Program-made: the position numbers and the translations under genes | Notes under the pieces: generated by a model | The model's database searches: none | The model's input: the letters and a program-made list of their open reading frames with translations, nothing else | What the model was told of the DNA's origin: nothing | From: Neckera pumila | Taxonomy: Eukaryota > Streptophyta > Bryopsida > Hypnales > Neckeraceae | Reading direction: 5' to 3' | Assembly (NCBI GenBank): GCA_963969595.1 | Contig: OZ018409.1 | Location: forward strand, 9,376,520 to 9,440,519 | DNA: 64,000 nt | Shown: piece after piece, positions 25,789 through 37,995 of the stretch | How positions within the stretch are numbered: position 1 is the first letter of the stretch | Layout of the letters: every line of letters starts with the position of its first letter

Positions 25789-26669
25789 TATGCGCCTAAA
25801 CAAGCAATCAAATTAAAACCTAATAAGTTGTGCAGAAGCGACAATAGTACTCCGAATTGAAAATTGGAGCTAACCAAGAGCCGGCAGTCACGAACACGTT
25901 CGATGCCAAAATGCGTCAATTTCGGCAAGTTTCGGCAAATTTCGGCAATTTCGAGAAATTGAAGGAGCACATTACCTCAGAAATGGAGACGAATCAGTCG
26001 CGCCAGAGCGTCGATCGTCGGAGTGGTGCAAAATTCGGCGATGGACACACGGTGAGAAGAGAGCTGACTGCAGGTGGGGTTGCAAAGGCCTTGCAAGCCA
26101 CGCTCACTGTGCTTGGGCCTTCGTGTTATGTACGTCTTTTGTAGATTTCAGACCCCTAGTCCGGCCCTACGGGGCTCACTAGCGAATCTATGGAGTAGAG
26201 TTGGGACCCATGGTCTTGTTGAATGTTCAATTAGTGTTCATTTGAGGATGGTCGAATAGATTCGATCTCAGCCGTTGCATTGATGGATGAAGTTCGTTCA
26301 TTGATACCGGTCGTTCGGGTCAGACTCTACTGTACTGTAGAAGTGTTGGATGTCTTATGGATGATTTTCTGTTCACTTTGAGAGTACAGAGTCCGTTCGT
26401 TCGAAACCCACACCAAACGTGACCAACCCTACCACAGTCAACTTAAGGGTACCATGATGTAGTCAGAACCTTCTGTTGAGATTTCGGGTGTCTTCCTTAA
26501 CCCTAGAAGGTCGCCGAGGACTTTCAGTTTGTGTCGCTGGAATGATCAAACAGGAATGAACGATTTTCATCCAAATTGTCCAATTTTTTGTGTGCAACTT
26601 CAGTGAAGCTACATTCACATCATGGATTTTGAGTTTAAGAATTTTTTTTTTTTTTTTAAATTAGCAGTA
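25789..26669. other. Upstream region of the DUF4091 gene
   Basis: This should hold the promoter of the minus-strand DUF4091 gene. Three near-identical TTTCGGCAA units (about 25920-25955) form a short tandem array. A 95-codon plus-strand ORF at 25857 crosses this array and resembles nothing I know. A run of 16 T ends the stretch near 26657. Confidence 0.4.
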
Positions 26670-27300
26670 CCCCTAAATGTATTTGATTATGTTTTCACCA
26701 AAAATGCTCCAAAACTGCCATTTCTAGTACAAGTACCAAATTTTAGGGAATTTTTTTTCTTAAACACATGTAACCGTAGGATCTTGTAGTATGCTGGTTT
26801 GAAAAGATGTGGAAGAAATTTCAAAAATTTCCACTTTGTGGATTGCAAGATATTTGTGTTTGAATTAACAAAAATCTTTTTTTTGGCCCTGTAAAAAATA
26901 GGGCAGTTGCACTTCACAAGGTCACATTTGTATGAAAAATGTCCAAAATGGTGGTGCTTCTTTGGATAGATTAAAACCTGCACCCAAAATACTGTACCAT
27001 CTCATCAACTAATAAGATGAAAGTTGTGAGGACTTTTATTTTAAGGACAACGTAGTTTATTTTACAAGTTGTTTTTTGAACTTAATTAGAATAATTTTCT
27101 AATGAAAAAATTAACAGAATAATTATTTGTTGTTTATTAAAACATTTTTACCATTGAAATTGGCAAATCTTAGTAATGATTTTCATTCCTCAGTTTTCTT
27201 GTAATGATTTTCATTCCAAAGTTACTGTTAGTGGTTTTGTTTTCTCCTTCAATATATATCACAGTAATTCATTTTAATATGAATATGAGATTATTTTCTA
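26670..27300 (+). mobile_element. Copy of the long TTAA family, left end only
   Basis: From CCCCTAAATG at 26670 the sequence follows the minus-strand reading of 10836-11744: AATGCTCCAAAACTGCCATT, then TAACCGTAGGATCTTGTAGT, and later GGTGGTGCTTCTTTG. Similarity fades after about 27060 and no right terminus is recognisable, so the end given is approximate. The copy is truncated or strongly diverged; its left flank is AGTA rather than TTAA. Confidence 0.55.
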
Positions 27301-27630
27301 TTAAATATTTTGTCATGCATTTTCAACCCAAATTCTCACATGTGGACTAAGTTGCACAAGTAATAGGGATGATGTGTTTTCTTCTAAAAATATCAAAAGA
27401 TAAAACTTCACCTGTAGGAAAAAACTACTTTAAAAAAAAATTTAGGCATTGTAATCTTGCAATCATTTGGAGATCATATTTTCCCAAAATCTCAAAAGGT
27501 ATTAGGAAGATATGATCAAACAAGTTCATTGAAAACAATAATGTAGTTGGATTCATAAAAGAATACAAAATGATGAAGGTTTTAGCCTTGCTTTGCCAAA
27601 GAGTATTTTGAAGTTGGTTTTGGCCTTTAA

Positions 27631-28190
27631 CCCCTAAAGGACCATAAGTGCAAATTTTGAACAATGAATGAACGGAAACACATCCTAAACTCACCAAAAT
27701 GCATTTTTTCATCCATCAACTTTGTTTGAAGATTCTTATATTAGTTCTTTAACATTTATACGGTTTAGATTATAAAGATTTTGCTTTGCAAATATTCTAT
27801 AATTCAAAAGGTATTGGAAGGTCTAGCCCCCAAAAGGTCCCCCTTTTTAGTTCAAAAAATGACCCTTCAAAAATGACTTGAATCAAAAAATCAAATAAAA
27901 ATCTTCAAAAATCACTATAATTAGAATGCAAAGTTTTGAATTTATAGGAAAAAAAATCATAAATATTCAATCTACAATTGATTTTAGAAGGAATTTCCAA
28001 TTTTTGACTTCAAATTTTATTGAAAAATATTGGTATGTATTTTTGTTGATCTAATGGTATGGATGTGATTTGTAAATAGCATTTTACAACTATTGCTTAA
28101 GGGTCATCATTAAAATATTCTTCTAAGTTGCATTTTATAATAGATCTTCACAATTTTGGAAATTTGGACGCTCCTCTAGTCCTTTAGGGG
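27631..28190. mobile_element. 560-bp TTAA-flanked element
   Basis: CCCCTAAAGGACCATAAG at the left and CTAGTCCTTTAGGGG at the right give 12 bp of perfect terminal inverted repeat (CCCCTAAAGGAC), with TTAA outside both ends (27627-27630 and 28191-28194). The interior does not align obviously with the other long copies, so it may be a separate subfamily sharing the ends. Confidence 0.75.
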
Positions 28191-29208
28191 TTAAACATCA
28201 AAGAACTTTAGGGTTTTAATTTTTTGGGCCCATATGAATCCTTCAACTACTGCATGTTATGTTCTTTATTTCTTTTTTAGTGATATTCACTCATAAAAGC
28301 CCTAGATTCCATTTATATTATGAAAATAAATTACTATTGTTCAATATAGATCCAAAAATTCAACTTATAGATTTAGTTCAAATAAAACTTATAATTTGTT
28401 TTATTTAATTTAAAAATTCCTTTTGCCATAATCAATTTTTATAAATAGTATTGATTGCCTTCAATAGTGTTGAAAGATGGAGATTGTCATGCATTCATCA
28501 TATTGAACATACTCTTTTGCCAAAGCACAACTATAACACTTTAATAGATGGATGGTAATGCAATTGTTTGTTTGAAGTGGAAATTCCATAAAGATAATTG
28601 TAGAGATTTTCTGGATGAATCTATTAAACTACTTTCACTACCCCAAGATGATTGAAGGCCCGTTGAAGGCTTACTCATTTAAGGTAGGAGGTCCATAAAT
28701 CTCTCATTTAAAAGCTGAAACTAAATTTTGGGGAGGTGAAACGTCTTGAAATAATTTTCAGTAAATTTTCCTTGAAAAACAAGAGGAATTGGCTTCTAGC
28801 CCAAGTTGTTTCATATTTCTTGGAGCTTTCTGGAATTAGTTATGAAATTTTGAAGTGGCATAGGGCTCTAAAATTGCCCACCCCCTAAAATGTACACAAT
28901 TTGTACATTGCTGAAGGCTATGAAAAGCAACATATACAAGTAGTGTACATTTGAGTATGGTGGGTGATTTTAGAGCATGTGTGATTTAAGAACCTCCTAT
29001 CTTATACAGTTTTGTTCTCAAATTTGATCACAACTTGAAAAGAATCAAATTCAATTGTACCTACCTACATATAAACTAAATTTCCTAAGTCCAACTAGAG
29101 TTATCAACTTAATTGTTTGTGTGAGGTAGTCTTGTGCATAGACTTGCTTCCTGGTGTAACCAAATCTTCTATTTCATGATTGTGTAGGCTCCTAACTTCC
29201 ACATTGAA

Positions 29209-30132
29209 ATGGTTCATCCTTTCACACTACCACAAATAGAAAATAAACACACAAAAGAAACGCATCATGTCATTGTCCTCCTTTTTGTCTTCCATGTCAT
29301 CAAAAAGATGATTGTTTTGGATGTGTATACTTCCCAAGTACACTCAGAGGGGCCACAATGTCCAACTTGCTTCCTATTTTACAGTAGTCTAGGATCCTCC
29401 ACCCCCAATGCACTTGCCCATGCATTCACACTACTAACTTACACAAAAAAGAAAGAGCAAAAGTGGCCAAGAGAGAAAAAGGCATCTTTGTCATGTGGGT
29501 TTTGTTTTTGCCTTCGTCAAAGATGGTTGTTTTATGTCATGGAGTATAATTTTGTGGTACTTTCACTAAAAGGTCCACCCTCCACATTGGAAAACGGACA
29601 GCTAATTAGTCTCCCTTTTGTTGTTGAGTGGGCCTCTTCTGAGAAGCCTTTTTTTTGTGCAAAAATTTTGCACACTCTGATAAACCACCCAAAAACTCCA
29701 AATTTGCGCCAGTGCTGTCAGTGCTGTGAAAGGCTTGGCAGGTCACTTACTAAGTTAGTCCAAAAAAACATGCTGCTCCCTCCTAGGCAGTCTTGTCTGT
29801 TTCTCTTTGCCGGCGTCAAGGCTTGGTCATCATACCATGGCAGGAGTGCTGGACCGCTAGGCTTCTTCTTTTCCTCACATGGCCTAATTCGAAAAAGCTG
29901 CGACCAACTAAGCTCACCGTACTACGACTCTCATGAACCTGACCCCGTCGGCACGCGCCTCAAGTGCACTCCATCACTTCTCAGTTCTCACACTCCACAC
30001 ACACATTCTCTAACTGAAACATACTTTCAATTCCCGTTTCTACGCTTCCACCATTTCTCGGGTCGTCTTCATGTGGAGCAAAGCAATAGAAAGACCGGTC
30101 TCTTGTTTTTGGTGTTGTCGGTAACTTCGTGA
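29209..30132 (+). other. Open reading frame of 307 codons, unrecognised
   Basis: A single ATG-to-stop frame runs 307 codons through the region upstream of the bHLH gene. The predicted protein is rich in Cys, Phe and Leu (GFCFCLRQRW, CQCCERLGR), with no domain, signal peptide or family I recognise and low-complexity stretches near the end. It may be a chance frame in promoter or 5' leader sequence. Its length in AT-rich DNA is the only support. Confidence 0.2.
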
Positions 30133-30541
30133 AGTTGGTAGCAGGGATTATTAATTCGTGAGGTTTGCTGGAATTGGGTGTACGTGGCTATGGCGTCTCT
30201 TAATTGTGTGGGGGAAGTGTAAAAGTGTCTGCTTTTAGGGCTGTCCTTGGCTTGGAGAATGGATTGGGTCTTTGAGCTTCTCATTTCCATTCGCACCCAA
30301 GTGATGACAGCAGGGAACTGAGGTTGATTGTGCGCAGAGTGCATGCATGGAGTAGGTCAAGTGCGAGAAATTGGTGTTTGGGAATGGTTTGGACTTTCTG
30401 ATTTTCAAGGCTTAGTTTCGGCGGAGGCCATGGAGCAAAAGCATGTGGGCTATAAGTGGATGGCGTGTGCGTGTGTATATGTGGAGCACTGGGGAGATTC
30501 TTTTTTAATGTGTTCTTGATGTTTAAATTTTTTTTTTTAAA

Positions 30542-31251
30542 TTTAGCAATGGCTGGGTCATCTACACCGAAGAATCTCTGAAGGGTTACGGAAGGATTTC
30601 GGATTGTTCACGACAAATGAGAGGCAGTGACTAAGTAACCCTATTTCACAGGTACACAACCTACTCCTGCATCGTGTTTGACGATCCGCCACATTACGCA
30701 CAGCAATGAATCATTTTTCCAATTTTTTTCGTTTGGACTATAACCTAAAGCCATATAAGGCTTTGAATTTGGGGGATGTCTGCGTATAGTTAGAGAGGAA
30801 GTAATGCCTCTTCCAGGGTCTGAGATACAATATAGATCGAATGCAAGGAGTTGTGAAATACGGTCTTATGATCAGAGAACATGTTTTCTCTTTGCCAAGT
30901 TGCATGATCTGGAGATTAACGAACCTCATGAAATTTTAAATTGTGGTGTATGTGGGCAGCATGAGAAGGGGATGACAGCGCCCAAATCAGAGGCTCAGGA
31001 GGGAATGGCGATGGAGGAGTTGCAGCTTCTTCGAATGCAAGCTGCCACTCGGTCTGTGAAATGGACGTACTCCGCTTTCTGGCAGCCTTCTCCGAGTAAT
31101 CCGAAGTACGTAATCTCTCTCTCATAGTGTCCATTTGAGTCCACATGCAAAAATGTTGACGCCATTTTATATCTACCACCAGTGCTCTGGCATGTTGCAA
31201 TGATATGTCTGATTTCTATTTAGCAATAGCTCGGTCATCGACACCAAAGGA
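30542..31251 (+). repeat. Duplicated 33-bp block at two acceptor-like sites
   Basis: 30542-30574 and 31218-31251 share TTTAGCAAT-GCT-GGTCATC-ACACC-AA-GA with about five mismatches. Each begins with a T-rich tract ending in TTTAG, like a 3' splice site. The first lies upstream of the bHLH start codon, the second in its first intron. Confidence 0.55.
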
Positions 31252-34200
31252 TTAACGGAATGATGTGCTCTCACCGGCATGTTGCAATGGCAGAATATGG
31301 ATGTGGGGTGACGGCTATTACAATGGCATTATCAAGACACGGAAAACCATTCACGCCCGGGAGTTGACTCCAGAGGAGTTCGGCTTGCAGCGTTCCCAGC
31401 AGCTCCGTGATCTCTACGATACCTTGTCGTCTGATTCTCAAAAGTCGCAGCAGCAGCAGCAGCCAGCCAGTAAGCCCTTTGCGTTGAAGCCTGAGGATCT
31501 GGCTGAAACCGAGTGGTTTTTCCTCCTGTGCATGTCCTTCAGTTTCGCTGAGGGTGTAGGGTACATGACTTTCTCTATCCTTCACTCATTAATGCATTTT
31601 TTCTCCATACCCTAGCTTGGTACCTGTGAAACTGAGGCTTTGGAATGAAAATTGGTTTCATCCTGAAGTTTATTCTGTGCAATGTCTTCCCTTAAACACT
31701 CAACTTTTCACCTGGTGGATGATGAATGTTTTAGAAAGTGCACTTCATCTCTCTAAATGTTCATTGAGGATGCTTTAAGAAAAATTGTGTAGCATATCAA
31801 TGGAAAGAAAAAAGAATGGTTTAGATATTTTGGAGGATTTACAATTACTTATGATTCTTTAAAATTGATCTTACTATATCTTTAGTTAGGGTTGATTCCT
31901 AAAGGACCAAGAAGTCTGAATTGGGTGTCATGTTGTTTTTGGCAGTTTCGAGTTTGTCATATGGAGCCTTTCTTTTCTCTGGTTTTATTTTTATTTTTTG
32001 ACCAATTCATGCAATTTTCTATCCTGATTCGAGTGATGTGATTCAAGTGATTCGGCCAAATCTGTATTGATTTTTCACAATCTAATCCATGGAATTCGTT
32101 GTTTCATGTTTCGTGAATCTTTGGTCCTTGAAGTGATTCCATTGTACGGATGTGCTTGAAATTTTTTCCAATAGCTTTCTTAACTTCTCAGACTGCTGTT
32201 CTGCACAGGTTGGTAGGAAGGGCAGTAGCAAGCGGACGTTACCAATGGCTATGCGGAACCAACGAGACGACCAATAGCGCTTTTACACGCGCTCTTCTTG
32301 CCAAGGTGTCCTCTCACAGTTCTTTTGATCGATTGACGACTAAGTGAAGAGGTGACGGTTGTGAAAACCATTGGACTACTTAAAAGTCGAATGTGGGCAA
32401 TTGAAAACCTCATCTGCATGTTTCAGAACCATCCCATAATGCAGAGTATTTAATTAAGAGAAACTGGACGAATTCAGATCACGACTGTGTATGCTGTTCC
32501 CTCATTTTGCTGTTCTTAGCTCTGCTCCTTCTTGTGGTTGTTCAAGCGACTGTAAGGGCTTCATGTTGGTGAGGTCTGGTCGTGTGCATTCTGTGCCTTG
32601 CTCATAGACCCAAGCTTGTCACCAGGAATAACTAAATTTCGGTATTTTAGCAGAGTATCTTAGCGTAGTTTTCTTATGTGGTGAAGACACTATGCCCGCC
32701 ACTACTAACCTCTACGTTGGTGTTGGCTGTTTGTCTGGGGATCATCACCATATTTAATACAAAGAAGAGTGCCTGCATTCAGGTATCCTCCTTATCAATC
32801 TCCTCTGTTTGCTCAAATGGATAGTTCAAACTCGTCTTCTATTTGTACGCACGACGTTAATGCAATTCATAACCCATTGAATTGTGGTGGTGGACAGACT
32901 GTTGTTTGTATCCCTCTGAAGGATGGAGTGTTGGAGTTTGGAACAACGGAAAATGTAAGCTCAGTACAGTTTCCCAAAGCTTATATTGTTTGTTGGTAAC
33001 CCTGCTGTTGGTTTTATATCTCGATCTGACTTACACCTTTACACAGGTGGCAGAAGACTCGAAGATGGTACAACATGTTTTGTCCTTTTTTGTGGATCGT
33101 CCAAAGCATGAGTCTTTGGAGATCACTCGCCAGCAATTGAATTCCATGGCTCACCGTAGCCATCTTGTAAGCTCTGGTACGGGGTCATCATATTGTGAAA
33201 CGAAGGTTTGTTTTCAGATGTGAGCTCCAGATGTCGTAGGGTATACATGGAGTTCCTTGTCTTGTACATTGTGAACTTCCTCTGCAGGTGTAGATTGTTT
33301 CGAATAGTCTTGTATTCGAACAGAAATTCTTGAAGTGGAAATGTTGGACGTTTGTAGGTGCAAGGAGTCCCAAGAGGGCCAAGCTTTCCAGTTCTCCGAG
33401 GGCAGAAGCTGGTGATGAAACGTCACTTAACCATGAGTTAAGTCAGAGACAAAAGACATCTACACACATTTCGCAGCAGGTAATTTTTCGCAATCATCTG
33501 CACAACTTGCTTTCAATTTTTGGTTGTAGAAATATTGTGGACTGCATATGCGAGTGAACTTGTTAATAACGAGCCAATTAGTCTCTGTCACAACACCTCG
33601 TAGAATTTGTGCCTTTTTTCCCTTTCAGCTGTTCCCCAGTTGTTTTCTTCTTGTGCAGCACTCTCGCTTCTCTGAAGACCTCATCTAGACGTTTTTGTGA
33701 GCACAGTTTTCCGTCCGTTTCTTCTTACTAAACCCTAATGACGTCCCACAACCTTTCAACTCAACCCTGCATGTTGGTGAAACCTTTTTATGTTGTTGCA
33801 TTGCAACATGATCTGTTCCAACATGTTTTAACTAACTCAGTGAATCCTCTCCAAAATGGGGACAAGATGCTAGAATGAAAGACTCCATTCTACCAATTGA
33901 AATCCTCTCCAAAAAAGCGGAAAGCCACAGGAAGAAGGGTTTGGTTCATTACCAGATCGTAATTGAGATTACTCTTTTGACAAGCTAATGTAATGAATGC
34001 ATTTCAAACTGCAGGTCCGTGGTGGTTCCAAACGACTGGCAGAAATTCCAGAGGAGGGTCGAAGGGATGCGAGCGCATTTGTTGATTGGAGGAGGAGTTC
34101 CAAGTCCTCCACTCGGAGGAGGGTTGCTGAGAAAAGGCAATGGATCCTCAAGGAGGCTTTGTTTCATGTCACCCGCCTCCACAACAATTCCAACAATAGC

Positions 34201-36111
34201 ACAACTCCTGCCTGGAGAGAAAACAAAAAGGAAGCCGACAGTGGCTTGGTGGAGGTGCACAATAAGGCTAATAACAATCATCCTGAGGAGAGAAGGGCTC
34301 CCGACTTGGGATCCCACAAATTTGCTCCCAGCACTGAAGAAACGAATGCTAACCATGTGCTGGCGGAACGAAGAAGGCGGGAGAAACTGAATGAACGCTT
34401 CATGGCATTACGGGCTCTCGTCCCTAATGTCTCCAAGGTAGGATTCCTTACTCTTTCAAGCTCGTAACCCTTTAAACCCCCCAAGAGTCCCTAGGGGAAA
34501 GAAGGCGGATGTCCCTATTGAGAGTTTTGGCAAAATAAATGATGGCCTGAGAAGAACCTAGACATCATATCTTCATTTTTGCAAGTTTTTCTTTTCTTCC
34601 CATCCCTACATGAACTCAATTAGAATCTTTCAAAACAATCATGAAGCACTGAGTGGCCATGCTAGTCCATAATAGACAAAAAAATGCTTTTTCAACATAC
34701 ATGGATGTACTTTATCCATTCCACGTAGCTCCCACATTAAGTTGTTGGATGAAACATTCATAACCCACCCAATGGATGTTGACTCTCGGCATGAATCCCT
34801 TCATGTACACATCTTTGTTTGACCATGCCCAAGGACAAAAAATTTACTTGCGTTTTTCAATGGAGTACTATATGAAGAATGAAGCTTCTTGTCGAAGCAA
34901 TTGGTTCCTAATGTGATATGAGATTCTTTTACTTCTCAAACATGTAACTCATCTTCTAGAAACGTTTTAGATTTCTTATATTCTGGTTTGTAACTATGAT
35001 TTGACTGCTTCTGAGTTCTTGCTAAATAGACACTTATGGATAAACTAATGACCACATATTGATCAGTCAATTGATCCAATAATTGATCAGTTAATGCCAA
35101 ACATAAAGTTCCAACAAATTGATCAGCGAATGCGTCCATTAAGTGTCCGAAAACTTGATCAACTAATGATACCATGAAGTTTTAACAACTGATGAAGAAT
35201 AAGTTGGCGTGTAAACGTGTGGAACCCCTTGAAATGCGCAGATGGATAAAGCGTCGATACTGGGAGATGCCATTGACTACGTGATAGAGCTTCAAAAGAG
35301 ACTGAGAACTTTGGAAAGTAAGGCCACACAGGATGGGTCATTGAGGCAAACTGCGGAAGCAAATGCTGATGCAATGGACACTACTACTAGTCCCGTGGAG
35401 TGTGCTGACCTGGAGAAAAGAGGAGAGGAATTCAAAACAGGCATTGGCATGTCCGAAGATTTTGTTCATGGGCAGATTAACGTATCCGTTTCGATGGAAA
35501 ATGATGTCACTCTCGTCAAACTCCATTGCCCTTGGCGACAAACGCTTCTGGTCGATGTGTTGCAGGCGTTGAGTGAGTTTGGATTTGAAGTAGCTGGTGT
35601 AGAATCTTCTGCAGAAAATGGAACTCTTTCCGCCATATTGCAAGCTAAGGTACAAACTTTAGTTCACGATTTCGCCTCCTATTGGTGCCCAAAACCTTGT
35701 AGATTTTGTCCATTCTTAAATAACTCCCAAGTGGTCAATCCATATGTCAAAGAGTTATTCATACACTCAAGATTCAGATTTGCCAACAAGGTATTCTGCC
35801 AAGTAGTAAATCTGTTATCAAGCAATACCAAAGATCTCCAGGAGTTGTGAAATAATGAATACAGGGAGCTGGGAGTCTTGGGGGTCAAATGGTTATACAA
35901 TTTCTTCAAGTGACTTACCTAACTGCTTGGTGCCAGTTCAACAGTGTTGATCACCTCGTTCCTTTGATTAACAAATCGCCATCTCTTCCTTGTGTAGGTG
36001 AGAAGTGGCGTTGATGTCTCGAGGTCAAATATTACTGAAGTAAAGGAGGGCGTGAAACGAGCAGCAAAGGGACTGTCAAGTGACCGAGCTAGTGCATCAT
36101 CACTGAATTGA
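31005..36111 (+). CDS. Subgroup IIIf bHLH transcription factor (TT8/GL3 type)
   Basis: Ten exons: 31005-31105, 31294-31553, 32217-32305, 32768-32782, 32898-32954, 33047-33166, 33375-33479, 34015-34437, 35242-35649, 35998-36111, giving 563 aa. Parts in order: the bHLH-MYC N-terminal domain ([65 protein letters not shown]); a variable middle; the IIIf motif around [16 protein letters not shown]; the bHLH (basic region [16 protein letters not shown] with the His-Glu-Arg E-box contacts, helix 2 [18 protein letters not shown], about residues 361-411); and a C-terminal ACT-like domain. IIIf proteins act in the nucleus with R2R3-MYB and WD40 partners to control flavonoid pigments and epidermal fate. 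The Met at 31005 was chosen by analogy with short N-termini; in-frame Met codons also occur at 30972 and 30804. The start of exon 7 is the least certain junction. Confidence 0.92.
31896..32134 (+). mobile_element. 239-bp TTAA-family element in bHLH intron 2
   Basis: The left end TTCCTAAAGGACCAAG and the right end TTTGGTCCTTGAAGTG are decayed family ends, 10 of the first 14 bases matching the consensus. The interior CAGTTTCGAGTTTGTCATAT block is shared with 20368-20733 and, in reverse, with 24179-24418. Flanks are TTGA and ATTC, so the original TTAA has mutated. Confidence 0.5.
32768..32782 (+). other. 15-nt micro-exon of the bHLH gene
   Basis: AGTGCCTGCATTCAG lies between an AAG acceptor and a GTATCC donor. 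It encodes Ser-Ala-Cys-Ile-Gln and restores the LLAK-SA-x-IQ-TVVCIP sequence expected in this family. Without it the exons on either side still join in frame but lack five conserved residues. Both neighbouring introns are longer than 100 bp. Confidence 0.8.
35060..35161. repeat. Four TGATCA palindromes at 12-bp multiples
   Basis: TGATCA starts at 35060, 35084, 35120 and 35156, giving spacings of 24, 36 and 36 bp. Three of the copies lie in a wider TTGATCAGYNAATG context. The array is in the intron before the second bHLH helix. It looks like a decayed tandem repeat with a 12-bp period. Confidence 0.55.
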
Positions 36112-37991
36112 AAAGTTCAGTTAGTAACTGCACTTCACCTGATTCCTAGTAGGTATATCAACAACGTGATTTTCTTCCTCACAACCAACGTGCTTCAGGT
36201 GCAGACATTCCTTCCAGATAAACGTTTGAGATCCATACTCGGTGGTGCAAAAGCTTTCAATACATTTGCATTGAAATAAGCTATAATCATGTTCCTCTTA
36301 TTGAATGAGCAGTCACCGCATGAATGGGATGAGGAAGTACTCGGCATAGAAGAGCTGCGCAGGTTCCAAATACACATTTGTTAGTAGAGGTAGCGATGCC
36401 ACTAGAGGTTTGGTACTAAGAGATGGATGCATAGCTTTGAATTTCTCCTGCTGCAGTGAAAGTTATTCAAAGCCTGGAATGCTCTTTATGTATCTTTGAT
36501 GCATTCGACCATTTATTTTTAATTACTCCGTATTTAGAAACAAAAGGGGCATTCGGCTGTTTACACTCACCTTCCATATGAACATATACCAACTCGTGAT
36601 TGCAGCGCGGTTCTTGAGATTGACACTCCGTGATCACTTCCAAAGAATTCCCACCAGAATGGCGTGCCCCGTACACTGAAAAAACGAAGATGCAGAAGGC
36701 ATCAAATCAATTGAACTTCAGGCTTGCATTAGGTCTTTGAATCAGTTAGTCGTGAAATAATAGTTGGTGAGTGCAATATCTGTAATGCGTAATTTAGAAA
36801 AATCTGATGGAACTATCGTCTTGAACTTCTTACAGTGATGACTTTGCTCACTAATGTTGGAGCTGTGAGACTAGTGATCATGGTTGTTGCATATGGAGTC
36901 TGCAGTAAGCCGACGCACATCCAGAATACCTGCTCCCAACCAAGCCTTCAAACCTGTCAAATTGGTTTCTCCCTCCGCAGTAAATCATTAGTCATTATGT
37001 CTATGAGACAAACATTCAAATTCAGCAAGGACGTCAATGACCAAAGGAGCGGTTTGGCATCAGTGTTTATCAAGTCGATACTCGTTTCTGACCTCATCTC
37101 ACACTGAAAGAGCGTATACCAAACACTTTATTTCCTTCTACGTCTGGAACATCCTGAATGTTTGAGACCACAATAATTTTAATACTAGTATCAGTATTTG
37201 CATCATCATCATCATCATCATGTGGTGCTACTAATCCCACGTTGCTAACGTAAAAGTTTGACCAGGATAATCAATCGAGACAAAATTGCTCGACAACTAA
37301 AGGATTCACACTACTACAGAACTGTAACAATTTAAGACCTATTCAAAGCAATCTAAGATCAATTTACTTCTGTTACTACAAGGGTACCTTGGCAAGAGCA
37401 ATGTCAATGGAAAAGAAACACATGAAGGCTGTTGCAGACAAGAGTGGTTTATTGAAAATCGAAGAATGCCCAAGAACAAAAACCTGCAAAATGATTGAAA
37501 AGATTAATATTTATTTCCCGAGAAGAGATTCGACTTTCAAGGGTGAACAATTTTATTATGGGGATTTGGAGCCTCGACATTGGACTACAAAATTGATTCA
37601 TTCTCATTGTATGCCTTGTGACTTGTGAAGCTTACCTGCATATGAAGGAAGAATCCAAGTTGTACAATGACAGCTCTTACTGCCAGCTGCAAGGGCTGAT
37701 ATCTTCCATCTCAAAAATGGAAGTTGTGATGTTCGAAAGGGGAATCAATAATCTCAATAAGTTGAACGTTTCAGAATAAACCAATTTAAAATAAACTAAA
37801 CCTAGTGCAGTTATGCAAATTGTTCTTAACCGCCATTGCAATTGAATCATGTCTGAAGTATATTCCTGTGACAATATTGGAGAGAGTCACTGAAAATCAA
37901 TAATTCCTCTATTATGTCCGCACTGGATGATTGAATAGAAATTTTTGACTGACAGTATCATCACACACAACACAGTTAACTTTAGGGACTA
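36112..37991. other. Region downstream of the bHLH gene, no gene seen
   Basis: The 3' untranslated region should lie at the start. A (CAT)7 microsatellite is at 37201-37221. Short ORFs, up to 90 codons at 36835, show no recognisable protein similarity. Confidence 0.5.
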
Positions 37992-37995
37992 TTAA

